Assembly: GCA_003224755.1 (NCBI GenBank)
Contig: QHZR01000003.1
Location: 1 to 35,935, forward strand
Length of the DNA: 35,935 nucleotides
Source of the DNA: Acidobacteriota bacterium
GTDB taxonomy: Bacteria; Acidobacteriota; Terriglobia; Terriglobales; Acidobacteriaceae
Direction: 5' to 3'
A model generated the notes under the pieces. The model was not told where the DNA came from, made no database searches, and saw only the letters and a program-made list of their open reading frames with translations. Positions 7,207 through 14,568 of this stretch are shown here, one piece after another. Positions within the stretch are counted from its first letter, which is position 1. Every line of letters starts with the position of its first letter. Position numbers and translations under genes: made by a program.

Positions 7207-9390
7207 ATGAAGCAAGTCGTTCATGCCGCCTGTCCCCATGATTGCCCTGACGCGTGCGGGGTACTGATCACGGTGGACGACGGCAAGGCGGTAAAAATCC
7301 AGGGCGATCCCGCGCATCCGGTCACTCGCGGATTCTTGTGTGCGAAAGTCGCCAAGTACTTGGACCGGGTCTATTCGCCGGACAGGGTGCTGTATCCACT
7401 GCGGCGAGTTGGGGCCAAGGGAGTCGCGGGCGAAGGCCCCATTCGACTTCGCTCAGGGCAGGTCCGCGCCACACGACCCTTCGAGCGCATCACGTGGGAC
7501 GAAGCCCTCGACGAAATTGCTTCGCGATTCACGAGCATCACAGCCGAATTTGGCAGTGAATCGATCCTTCCTTATTCGTACGGCGGGACGCTTGGCAAGC
7601 TCGGCTACGCCTCCATGGACCGACGTTTTTTTCATCGCCTTGGGGCGTCGCAGTTGGCCCGCAACATTTGTTCTGAGGCAGGCGCTGCGGGCGTCAGGTC
7701 AGTCTATGGCGCGAACATGGGTACCGAACCTGAGCAGTTCCGGCACTCGAAGTACATCATTGCGTGGGCGGCGAATATTCACGGCAACAACGTGCATTTA
7801 TGGCCATTCATTGAGGAAGCGCGCCGCAATGGCGCAAAGCTGGTCGTTATAGATCCCTACCGCACGCGTACTGCGGCCTGCGCCGATTGGCACATTCCCG
7901 TAAATCCCGGCACTGACGTTGCTCTCGCCCTGGGCATGATGCACGTGATCATCAACGAAAATCTTTACGATGCCGATTATGTCTCGCGGCACACGGTTGG
8001 GTTCGACGAACTTCGTCAAAAAGTTCAAGAGTATCCGCCTGAGAAAGTCGCTGGCTGGACAGGCATGTCTGTCGCCGACGTTCAAAAGCTGGCGCGAGAG
8101 TACGCAACTGTTCGTCCTTCCGTGATCCGTATGAACTATGGCGTCCAGCGGTCGCAAAACGGCGGAACAGCTTCACGGACAATTGCCATGCTGCCCTGTA
8201 TTACTGGTTCATGGAAAGAGGTTGGCGGCGGCTTTCAACTCTCAACCAGCGCAGCTTTTGGGCTGAATGAAGAAGCCCTGAAGCTGCCTGAACTTATGCA
8301 GAGTTCGCTGGGCCGGCCTGCCCGTACCATCAATATGGTCGAACTGGGTAAAGCGCTGAACGAAGTGAACGATCCGACCGTGAAAGCGCTGTTTGTGTAC
8401 AACTCGAATCCGGCTGCGGTTTGTCCCAACCACAATGACGTGATTCGCGGGTTGCGTCGATCCGATCTATTTACGGTCGTGCATGAGCAGTTCATGACCG
8501 ACACGACCGACTACGCCGACATTGTCCTGCCCGCAACTACGTTTTTCGAACACAAGGATCTGCAGTCGGCATATGGGCACTATTACTTACAGGTTTCAAA
8601 CCCGGCAATTGAGCCATTGGGCGAATGCCGGTCGAATGTGGATATGTTTCGAGCGCTGGCGCACAGCATGGGATTCGAAGATGAGTGCTTCAACGATTCT
8701 GTCGAAGACATGATGGACCAGGCGCTGGATTCGCCGAATCCGTGGCTGACGGGAATCACCCGCGAACGGCTGGAGAATGAAGGGCACGTTCGATTGAATT
8801 TTAATGGAAGTGGTGTTCATCCCACCCTAGTCGCAAAGGACGCGACTAGAATGGGGCACCCAGGGACATCCTCTGAGCCGTTCCTGCCTTTCGCGAACGG
8901 CAATTTCCGGACGTCGAGCGGCAAGGCCTTGCTTTACAACGAAAGCCTCAAGGCGTCCGGGCTCGATCCAGTTGCGTCGTTCGTTCCGCCGGAAGAGTCA
9001 CGTCACACGGCCAATGCCAAAGCATTCCCGCTGGAACTTCTCGCGCGAAAGGCTGACAACTTCCTGAATTCGACATTCTCGAACCTTCCCGGATTGCAAG
9101 CTCTAGAAGTGTTCGGTCTCCTCGAGATGAGTTCAGCCGACGCGACCGCGCGCGGTATTCGGGACGGAGATACCGTCCGAGTGTTCAACCGGCGTGGCGA
9201 AATCCAATTGAAGGCGCAGGTTGACGGCAAAGTTTCCGCCGGAGTGGTTGCGGCGAAACTGAATTGGGCAAAACTTACACCCGGAAATCGGAACATTAAC
9301 GTGCTCACCTCGGAAAAACTCACCGACATGGGCAACTCTGCCACGTTTTATTCCGTCTTGGTTGAAGTAGAGCTTTTTAGGCCGGCCTAG
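7207..9390 (+). CDS. Molybdopterin-dependent oxidoreductase (bis-MGD, formate dehydrogenase/DMSO reductase superfamily)
   Basis: A 727-residue catalytic subunit of the BisC/FdhF type, binding a [4Fe-4S] cluster and molybdenum bis-MGD. The N-terminal cluster ligands are C9, C13, C17 and C45 (ACPHDCPDACGV ... GFLCAK). C155 in NICSEAGAAG is the likely molybdenum ligand. Later motifs are LVVIDPYRTRTA, TDTTDYADIVLPATTFFEH (pterin-binding region) and the C-terminal dinucleotide-binding barrel with VRVFNRRGEIQLKA. No Tat signal, partner iron-sulfur subunit or membrane subunit is nearby, so it is probably a cytoplasmic single-subunit enzyme. The substrate cannot be read from the sequence. Two stretches look inserted: about residues 78-90 (PIRLRSGQVRATR) and 534-558 (around HPTLVAKDATRMGHPG). 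Both coincide with interspersed repeat DNA. Confidence 0.9.
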   Translation: MKQVVHAACPHDCPDACGVLITVDDGKAVKIQGDPAHPVTRGFLCAKVAKYLDRVYSPDRVLYPLRRVGAKGVAGEGPIRLRSGQVRATRPFERITWDEALDEIASRFTSITAEFGSESILPYSYGGTLGKLGYASMDRRFFHRLGASQLARNICSEAGAAGVRSVYGANMGTEPEQFRHSKYIIAWAANIHGNNVHLWPFIEEARRNGAKLVVIDPYRTRTAACADWHIPVNPGTDVALALGMMHVIINENLYDADYVSRHTVGFDELRQKVQEYPPEKVAGWTGMSVADVQKLAREYATVRPSVIRMNYGVQRSQNGGTASRTIAMLPCITGSWKEVGGGFQLSTSAAFGLNEEALKLPELMQSSLGRPARTINMVELGKALNEVNDPTVKALFVYNSNPAAVCPNHNDVIRGLRRSDLFTVVHEQFMTDTTDYADIVLPATTFFEHKDLQSAYGHYYLQVSNPAIEPLGECRSNVDMFRALAHSMGFEDECFNDSVEDMMDQALDSPNPWLTGITRERLENEGHVRLNFNGSGVHPTLVAKDATRMGHPGTSSEPFLPFANGNFRTSSGKALLYNESLKASGLDPVASFVPPEESRHTANAKAFPLELLARKADNFLNSTFSNLPGLQALEVFGLLEMSSADATARGIRDGDTVRVFNRRGEIQLKAQVDGKVSAGVVAAKLNWAKLTPGNRNINVLTSEKLTDMGNSATFYSVLVEVELFRPA
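7438..7462. repeat. Short interspersed repeat (ATTCGACTTCGCTCAGG type) inside a coding gene
   Basis: The segment carries the word ATTCGACTTCGCTCAGGGCA, which I recognise as a common intergenic repeat word in many environmental bacterial genomes. Here it lies in frame within the molybdoenzyme gene and encodes IRLRSGQ, between the normally adjacent YPLRRVG and FERITWDEAL motifs. Recognition of the repeat is from memory. Confidence 0.55.
8818..8866. repeat. Hairpin repeat with GGGGCACCC tail inside a coding gene
   Basis: CTAGTCGC and GCGACTAG form an 8-bp stem around AAAGGAC, followed by AATGGGGCACCCAGGG. The GGGGCACCC tail after a stem recurs at 34401-34509. Here it is in frame in the molybdoenzyme and encodes about HPTLVAKDATRMGHPG, a stretch with no counterpart that I know in the family. 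Confidence 0.6.
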
Positions 9391-9425
9391 GTACAGAGAA
9401 AATTGAGGGCAACTCGGGCACGCCT

Positions 9426-9456
9426 TTGGACGCTCTTCGCAGCTCTACCGTATAAT
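9426..9456 (+). promoter_or_regulatory. Candidate promoter of bamA
   Basis: A perfect TATAAT at 9451-9456 lies 34 bases before the GTG start of bamA, with a weak TTGGAC at 9426-9431 as -35 and 19 bases between them. The -10 is convincing; the -35 is not. Confidence 0.5.
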
Positions 9457-9490
9457 TGCGGTTTTCCATTAACTCAAGCCATCTGAGGTA

Positions 9491-12262
9491 GTGACGATTC
9501 TCTTCGTTGATCAGGATAGCCCTGCAATTCCGCGGGGCAGCGTGTACGGGTGTCCGGCAAAATTACTCGCCGAGTCGGCATCTCTCTCATTCCGAAAGGG
9601 TTGGGCTCGATGCCTTGCGGCTACGCTCGTGGCGGTCGTCGTTTTTCAAAACGGCCTACTCGCCCAACAGCAACCTGACGTTATCACCGCAATCGAAATT
9701 CACGGTAACCGCAGCATTCCCGCCGACACCATTCGCGCCCACATTTTTACCCGGCCTGGCGACATTTTCGACCAAAATGCTATCGAACGCGACTTCAACT
9801 CGCTTTGGAACACAAATTACTTCGAAGATATCCGGTTCGAGCGCGAGGCAACGGCCAAAGGTTGGATCCTGCACGTGTATGTCAAGGAACGACCACGGGT
9901 CAAAGACATCAGCTATCTGGGGATCAATGCCATATCGAAAAGTGACATCCTGGAACGATTCAAGACGGACAAGGTCGGACTGTCTCCCGAGTCACAGTAC
10001 GACCCGACCAAGATCAAGCACGCGGAGGTGGTCGTCAAGCAATTACTGGCGGAGCATGGCCACCAATTCGCGACCATCCGCACGGAAATCCGGCCTATTC
10101 CTCCTGCCTCAGTGGGCGTGACCTTCGTGGTCAGGGAAGGCCCAAAGGTCAAGGTGGGACACATTCGGTTCGAAGGCAACCGACACGTGAGCAGCCGAGA
10201 GTTGCGGCACGCCATGCACTTCCTGAGGCCAATTGGAGTCCCGCACTCGATCTTCCTGGAAAATCTCTTCGCCAAAACCTACGACGCCACCAAGCTCGAA
10301 GACGACATGGAGCTGGTCCGCGAAGCGGAGCAGAATCGCGGGTATTTCAAAGCAGTGGTTGGAGATCCGAAGACGCAGATTCGGGATACCGGTCGCACGG
10401 GGTTCCACATTCCGCTGCTTCAGCATGGGCCGGGCAAGGAAATTGACATTACCGTTCCTATCGAAGAGGGTGAGCAGTACCGGCTTGCCGGAATTACTTT
10501 CAGCGGGAACAAGACACTGAACAACAGCAAGGCCCTGCGCGGTGTTTTTCAGCTGAAGGATGGCGATGTGTTCTCCCGTCAGAAGTTTGCGAAGGGGCTG
10601 GAAAACCTCAAGACTGCTTACGGAACTCAAGGCTTTATCAACTACACGCCCGTGCCGACCCCCACCTTTGACGAAGCCAAGAAGACCGTCTCGTGGAACA
10701 TCGAAATTGACGAGGGTAAGCAGTTCTACGTCCGCAGAATTGAATTCCAGGGCAACACGACCACTCGCGACAAGGTCATCCGGCGTGAGCTTAACCTTGA
10801 AGAAGGTCAGCAGTACAACGAGCAGTTGTGGAAAGTGAGCTTACAGCGGCTCAACCAGCTCGGATTCTTTGAGCAACTGAAACCGGATGATCCCAACGTC
10901 ACCGACCGCCATTTGGATGAGAAGGCGGGCTTGGTGGATTTGACCCTCAAGGTCCACGAGAGGGGCAAGAATCAGATCGGGCTTTCCGGCGGCGTAAGCG
11001 GCTTGGCCGGCTCGTTCATCGGATTGAGCTACAGCACCAACAATTTCCTTGGGCTGGGCGAGACTCTCACAGTACAAGCCAACCTCGGCAGTCTTCAGCG
11101 CGACATCATGTTTGGCTTTACCGAGCCATACTTCTTTGACCGGCCCATTACCGCGGGATTTTCGGTTTATGGTCGCAAGCTGATCTACGATCAAGCGCGG
11201 CAGAGCGCGCTCATCACTGGCCAGATTCTGAATGTATCTGCCGCCCAGTTGCAGAGCCTGCAGAACTACACCACAAAAAGCTGGGGCTTCACCCTGTCAG
11301 CCTCTTATCCTTTGCACCGGTCGTTCAAGCGGGTGGGAGTTACCTACTCTTATGACGTCTCGTCTCTAATTGCACTGACCACTGCGTCCAAAAATCTATT
11401 CAATTATCTGGCGTTCAGCGGAATCAGCGGCCCAAGCGCGCTGAACGGGATTATCACCAGCAAAGTGCTGGTGCAATATTCCAAGAACAGCCTCGACGCC
11501 GCCCTCTATCCCCACTCTGGGACGGAATATTTCATCGGTGGCGAAGTCTCGGGCCTCGGCGGAACCGTGCGGACGGTGCGTCCCATTGTAGAGTGGAAGC
11601 ACCATATCCCGGTGCAGAACCGTCGCAACACGATCGGATTGCACTTCCAGGGCTCGTTCTTGAGCGGATTTGGCGGCCTTGTAGCGCCTCCGTTTCAGCG
11701 CTTCTACATGGGAGGCGAGCAGGACATTCGAGGCTTCGACGTACGATCAGTCTCGCCGGTTGCGTTCCTTCCTTCCAGTTCGTCGATCTCCCTGCGAAAT
11801 CCCGATGGTTCCTTCGTTCCCAAGGACCCGAGTAATCCGGCGAAAGGGAACTATACGGTCCCAATTCCGGTTGAGCAGATCACGTTCCCGGGTGGCGACT
11901 TAAGCCTGGTTTCGAATGCGGAATATCGCATAACGATTGCGGGGCCGGTGGCGATCGCTCCTTTCTTTGATTTTGGCTTCGATCCCATCCTGCGCAGCTC
12001 GCAATTGCGGATTAATAACGGACAGTTTACGGCCATTAACAACCAAGAGTTCGGTTGCCCAGGGCTGGATCCTTTCAATAACGTGTGCGTGGGTACCCAA
12101 AAATTCCAGTTCAGCCAGCAGCTCTCGCCGCTGGGAAAATCAAACTGGCAGCCGCGCGGCTCAACCGGTCTGGAATTGCAAGTTTTTCTGCCCGTGGTGA
12201 ACGCGCCGTTCCGAATCTACTGGGCGTACAACCCGATTCGGCTGGACGAGACAGCGCAATAG
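9491..12262 (+). CDS. bamA: Outer membrane protein assembly factor BamA, ended early by in-frame TAG
   Basis: This is the Omp85 protein that folds beta-barrel proteins into the outer membrane. The 923-residue frame from GTG 9491 has a signal segment (about residues 38-60, CLAATLVAVVVFQNGLLA) and five POTRA domains (about 63-133, 137-218, 220-335, 337-417, 418-495). The start of each is visible as a repeated strand such as IEIHGNRSI, IRFEGNRHV, ITFSGNKTL and IEFQGNTTT. The barrel follows, with the Omp85 loop motif GGEQDIRGFD (R747-F749). It stops at TAG 12260-12262, but the same frame continues for 47 codons to a proper barrel end (FRFSVGTTF, then TGA at 12404). The natural protein should therefore be about 971 residues. 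The start is somewhat uncertain: GAGG stands only 2 bases before the GTG. skp lies downstream, the usual partner. Confidence 0.92.
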   Translation: MTILFVDQDSPAIPRGSVYGCPAKLLAESASLSFRKGWARCLAATLVAVVVFQNGLLAQQQPDVITAIEIHGNRSIPADTIRAHIFTRPGDIFDQNAIERDFNSLWNTNYFEDIRFEREATAKGWILHVYVKERPRVKDISYLGINAISKSDILERFKTDKVGLSPESQYDPTKIKHAEVVVKQLLAEHGHQFATIRTEIRPIPPASVGVTFVVREGPKVKVGHIRFEGNRHVSSRELRHAMHFLRPIGVPHSIFLENLFAKTYDATKLEDDMELVREAEQNRGYFKAVVGDPKTQIRDTGRTGFHIPLLQHGPGKEIDITVPIEEGEQYRLAGITFSGNKTLNNSKALRGVFQLKDGDVFSRQKFAKGLENLKTAYGTQGFINYTPVPTPTFDEAKKTVSWNIEIDEGKQFYVRRIEFQGNTTTRDKVIRRELNLEEGQQYNEQLWKVSLQRLNQLGFFEQLKPDDPNVTDRHLDEKAGLVDLTLKVHERGKNQIGLSGGVSGLAGSFIGLSYSTNNFLGLGETLTVQANLGSLQRDIMFGFTEPYFFDRPITAGFSVYGRKLIYDQARQSALITGQILNVSAAQLQSLQNYTTKSWGFTLSASYPLHRSFKRVGVTYSYDVSSLIALTTASKNLFNYLAFSGISGPSALNGIITSKVLVQYSKNSLDAALYPHSGTEYFIGGEVSGLGGTVRTVRPIVEWKHHIPVQNRRNTIGLHFQGSFLSGFGGLVAPPFQRFYMGGEQDIRGFDVRSVSPVAFLPSSSSISLRNPDGSFVPKDPSNPAKGNYTVPIPVEQITFPGGDLSLVSNAEYRITIAGPVAIAPFFDFGFDPILRSSQLRINNGQFTAINNQEFGCPGLDPFNNVCVGTQKFQFSQQLSPLGKSNWQPRGSTGLELQVFLPVVNAPFRIYWAYNPIRLDETAQ

Positions 12263-12406
12263 CCGATTCCCGTCACCAGAGACATGTTCCCCGCCGGCGC
12301 GGCCGGAGACTACACATTCAAGCTCGCGAAGAATACATTTTCTCCGCAGTATCTGTTGCGTGAACCGCGAAAGACATTTCGCTTCAGCGTGGGAACGACG
12401 TTTTGA
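12263..12406 (+). pseudogene. bamA: Separated C-terminal end of bamA (last strands and beta-signal)
   Basis: Directly after the TAG, in the same frame, 47 codons read PIPVTRDMFPAGAAG, then DYTFKLAKNTF, SPQYLLREPRKTFRFSVGTTF in overlapping order, then TGA. An aromatic C-terminal residue preceded by alternating hydrophobics is the established outer-membrane barrel recognition signal. The phrase ITRDMFPAGAAGD-like followed by YLLREPRKTFRF is what I would expect at the end of BamA in this kind of organism. A single C-to-T change (CAG to TAG) would explain the interruption. Confidence 0.85.
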
Positions 12407-12410
12407 GGAT

Positions 12411-12564
12411 CAGCTATTAGCTCTTAGCCTTTAGCTATTCGCTAAACCGTCGTGCTTGCGGGCGCTGAACCCTGGGAACTTGTGCTGTATCAGACGCTGA
12501 GAACGTCGAGGGAGAAAAAGCCCTTGGTTCAAGCTAAAAGCTGAGAGCTAGCAGCTAAAAGCTC
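12411..12564. repeat. Imperfect inverted repeat of AGCT-rich arms
   Basis: The left arm at about 12411-12447 and the right arm at about 12532-12564 are inverted copies: 25 bases of AGCTAAARGCTRAGAGCTAR type with about 4 mismatches. Related AGCT-rich strings occur at 19791-19832 and 26741-26780. It lies between bamA and the skp promoter and could fold into a large stem with a loop of about 85 bases. Confidence 0.7.
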
Positions 12565-12573
12565 TTTTCAGGT

Positions 12574-12603
12574 TTGACGCTAGCAAGGCGCTATTTCTAT
12601 AAT
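12574..12603 (+). promoter_or_regulatory. Sigma-70-type promoter of skp
   Basis: TTGACG (12574-12579), 18 bases, then TATAAT (12598-12603) is the best promoter in the window. Transcription would begin near 12610, leaving a leader of about 190 bases before the skp ATG. I see no known riboswitch in that leader, only small palindromes such as GATTTCTGAAATC near 12740. Confidence 0.75.
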
Positions 12604-12799
12604 GATTCTATCCACACCAGAATGGCTGGTCTTGCGCGGTAGTGGTCCCCCGCAATCGGATGCGAGTAGATCAGCCTGCCCAATGGATGCTCACACGGAA
12701 AGGGTGTGGCGCTGATATCTCGGCATCTGAGCGAATCCAGATTTCTGAAATCAGATTTAAGAGAATTGAGAGCAGTAACCCAAGGAGTTGTTTAATCAC

Positions 12800-13549
12800 A
12801 TGAAACCTACGCTTATGCGTTCTTTAACCGCCATGGCAGTGCTCGCGTCAGCAGTTGCCCTGGCCCAGACTGATCCTGCTGCCTCGTCGGCCGCCTTGCC
12901 TGCGGCTCCCAGTGCTGCCACTTCCTCTGCACCTGCACCTGTAGCCACGCCGGGGGGAAGCACCAAGATCGGGACCATCAACATTGAAGCTGCTATTTTT
13001 GCCAGCAACGAAGGCCAGCGTGATGGCGATGCCGTGGCCGAGAAGCTAAAGCCAAAGCAGAATGAGCTCAAGGCGATGAACGATGAGATTGAAGGCCTGA
13101 AGAAACAGCTCAACACGCAAGGAGCAAGTCTCAGCGACGATGCGAAGGCTGAATTGACGAAAAAGATTGAGCAGAAGCAGAAAACGCTGGAACGCAACAA
13201 TACGGATTTGCAGGAAGAAGTGCGTGGCCAGGAAAACGAGATCGCACAGCGCGTCCTGCGCAAAATGGGGCCACTCATCGTGAAATATGCCGGCGACAAC
13301 GCTTTTGGGCTGATCATTGATACTTCAACCAACAATCAGTGGCCGAATGGTCCGGTGCTTTGGCAGAATCCCGCGATTGATATCACCAAACCAATCGTGG
13401 ATGCTTACAACGTTCAGTCTGGCGTTGCGCCGCCCGCGAAGCCAAGCATACCATCGGGCACGAGCAGGCCAGGCGGTACGGGATTGAACAAACCTGCTAC
13501 GCCGGCAGCTCCAACCACCAAGCCGCCCGCTACCCAGCCAAAGCAGTAG
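12800..13549 (+). CDS. skp: Skp/OmpH-family periplasmic chaperone
   Basis: A 249-residue exported protein. The signal peptide (KPTLMRSLTAMAVLASAVAL, cut near AQT) is followed by a long Ala/Pro/Ser linker, then the Skp start strand KIGTINIEAAIFASNEGQRD. A charged coiled-coil follows (about residues 75-150) with KLKPKQNELKAMNDEIEGL and KKIEQKQKTLERNNTDLQEE, and then the closing strand FGLIIDTS. A Pro/Thr-rich tail ends in PATQPKQ. Skp carries unfolded outer-membrane proteins to the BAM complex, which fits the bamA gene upstream. It is longer than E. coli Skp (161 residues) because of the linker and tail. The ATG at 12800 has AAGGAG 12 bases upstream. A TTG at 12788 abuts that site and is too close. 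Confidence 0.85.
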   Translation: MKPTLMRSLTAMAVLASAVALAQTDPAASSAALPAAPSAATSSAPAPVATPGGSTKIGTINIEAAIFASNEGQRDGDAVAEKLKPKQNELKAMNDEIEGLKKQLNTQGASLSDDAKAELTKKIEQKQKTLERNNTDLQEEVRGQENEIAQRVLRKMGPLIVKYAGDNAFGLIIDTSTNNQWPNGPVLWQNPAIDITKPIVDAYNVQSGVAPPAKPSIPSGTSRPGGTGLNKPATPAAPTTKPPATQPKQ

Positions 13550-13582
13550 CCTGGACACCGTTCGAGAAGAATTTGTTCCTAA

Positions 13583-13613
13583 GGCCGCGAGAAATCGCGG
13601 TCTTTTTATTTTT
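13583..13613 (+). terminator. Rho-independent terminator after skp
   Basis: GGCCGCGA, a GAAA tetraloop, and TCGCGGTC form an 8-bp stem (one GU pair), followed by TTTTTATTTTT. It stands 34 bases after the skp stop. A reading frame that seems to begin at 13573 merely translates it. Confidence 0.9.
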
Positions 13614-13686
13614 GCTTCATCCTTGCCGGATTTTAGTACCGTGGTGTCTTTATCTCGCAGCAGAAACTTCTGCCGCGAGGCGCGCC

Positions 13687-14388
13687 ATGTTTTCTGGATT
13701 GGATACGGTTGATCTACCACACGGTCGGCGATGGACCGCTCTGACTTCGTTTATCTTGCAAGGAATTCTCGTTAGCGCAGCGCTGGTGTTGCCGCTGCTT
13801 CACCCTGCGAACTTGCCTGAGGCGTTCATGAGGCACCGCATATTTGTGCCGATCTCAGCCGGCGAAACACCGACGAGACCTAACCAGGATGTCGCGCAGC
13901 ATGGCGGAGGCGTGCACCTCAACCCGATCATTGTTCACAACCCCTTCACGTTTCCATCTGGGCGCAATCAAGCCACGCAGGAGACGGACACGACTCCCCC
14001 AGAGGCGCCAGTCGGCATGGGGCAACCGGGTGGCTCTGGGATCAACAGCATCTTCACGAATGGGGACGCACAGCCCGTGTTGAATCCACCTCCGACGACA
14101 AAGCCCCGTCCTATTTCTGTCGTCATGGAGGGCAACTTAATCCACCGAGTCGAGCCGCTGTATCCAGTCATTGCAAAGCAGATCAGGTTACAGGGAGTCG
14201 TCGAGCTGCGGGCGCTGGTCAGCTCTGACGGAACGATTCATCAAGTGCAAGTCGTCAGCGGGCCTGCGATCCTGGCACACGCTGCGATAGAAGCTGTGAA
14301 TCAATGGAAGTATCGTCCCTACTACCTGAACGGCACGCCAATAGCAGTGGAGACGCAGATCACTGTAAAGTTCACTTTGAATCACTAA
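13687..14388 (+). CDS. TonB-family energy-transducer-like protein
   Basis: A 233-residue single-span protein. It has an N-terminal cytoplasmic stub, a transmembrane segment (about residues 18-38, TSFILQGILVSAALVLPLLH), a Pro/Gly-rich periplasmic linker and a C-terminal TonB domain with YPVIAKQIRLQGVVELRALV, SSDGTIHQVQVVSGPAILA and NQWKYRPYYLNGTPIAVETQ. TonB domains contact outer-membrane receptors and pass on proton-motive force. No ExbB/ExbD or receptor genes are nearby, so the partner is unknown. I chose ATG 13687 because GAGG stands 6 bases upstream. The frame open to 13573 runs through the terminator. It is probably transcribed separately from skp. Confidence 0.82.
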   Translation: MFSGLDTVDLPHGRRWTALTSFILQGILVSAALVLPLLHPANLPEAFMRHRIFVPISAGETPTRPNQDVAQHGGGVHLNPIIVHNPFTFPSGRNQATQETDTTPPEAPVGMGQPGGSGINSIFTNGDAQPVLNPPPTTKPRPISVVMEGNLIHRVEPLYPVIAKQIRLQGVVELRALVSSDGTIHQVQVVSGPAILAHAAIEAVNQWKYRPYYLNGTPIAVETQITVKFTLNH

Positions 14389-14440
14389 GACTTGCGGTGC
14401 GGAATCATGGCAAGGAAGCTGGAATCCATCTCAAATCACG

Positions 14441-14472
14441 TAGGGGCGCGGGTGCCCTCACCCGCCCGGGCG
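14441..14472. repeat. GC-rich palindromic repeat (GGCGCGGG-GCCCTC-CCCGC type)
   Basis: TAGGGGCGCGGGTGCCCTCA followed by CCCGCCCGGGCG forms a GC-rich hairpin in the gap between the TonB-like gene and alr. A close relative (GTGTGGCGCGGGGGCCCTCG, then CCCGCG) is at 35607-35635, where it borders a transposase fragment. Confidence 0.5.
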
Positions 14473-14555
14473 CGCTTGCGTGTGGGTCCTTGTTTCGCGG
14501 CAGCGGAAATCCCGGCGTAGCACAGCGGTAACCTGAGATCTCGACCTCCGCGAAC

Positions 14556-14561
14556 TATAAT
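14556..14561 (+). promoter_or_regulatory. TATAAT -10 element of alr, leaderless arrangement
   Basis: A perfect TATAAT ends 7 bases before the GTG start of alr, and no ribosome-binding site is present. A weak CTGAGA lies 17 bases further upstream. Transcription would begin at about the start codon. Confidence 0.55.
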
Positions 14562-14568
14562 CTAGCAC

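Noticed and set aside
13573-13686. TonB-like gene starting at TTG 13573
   Set aside because: The frame would run through the skp terminator hairpin. ATG 13687 has GAGG at proper spacing.
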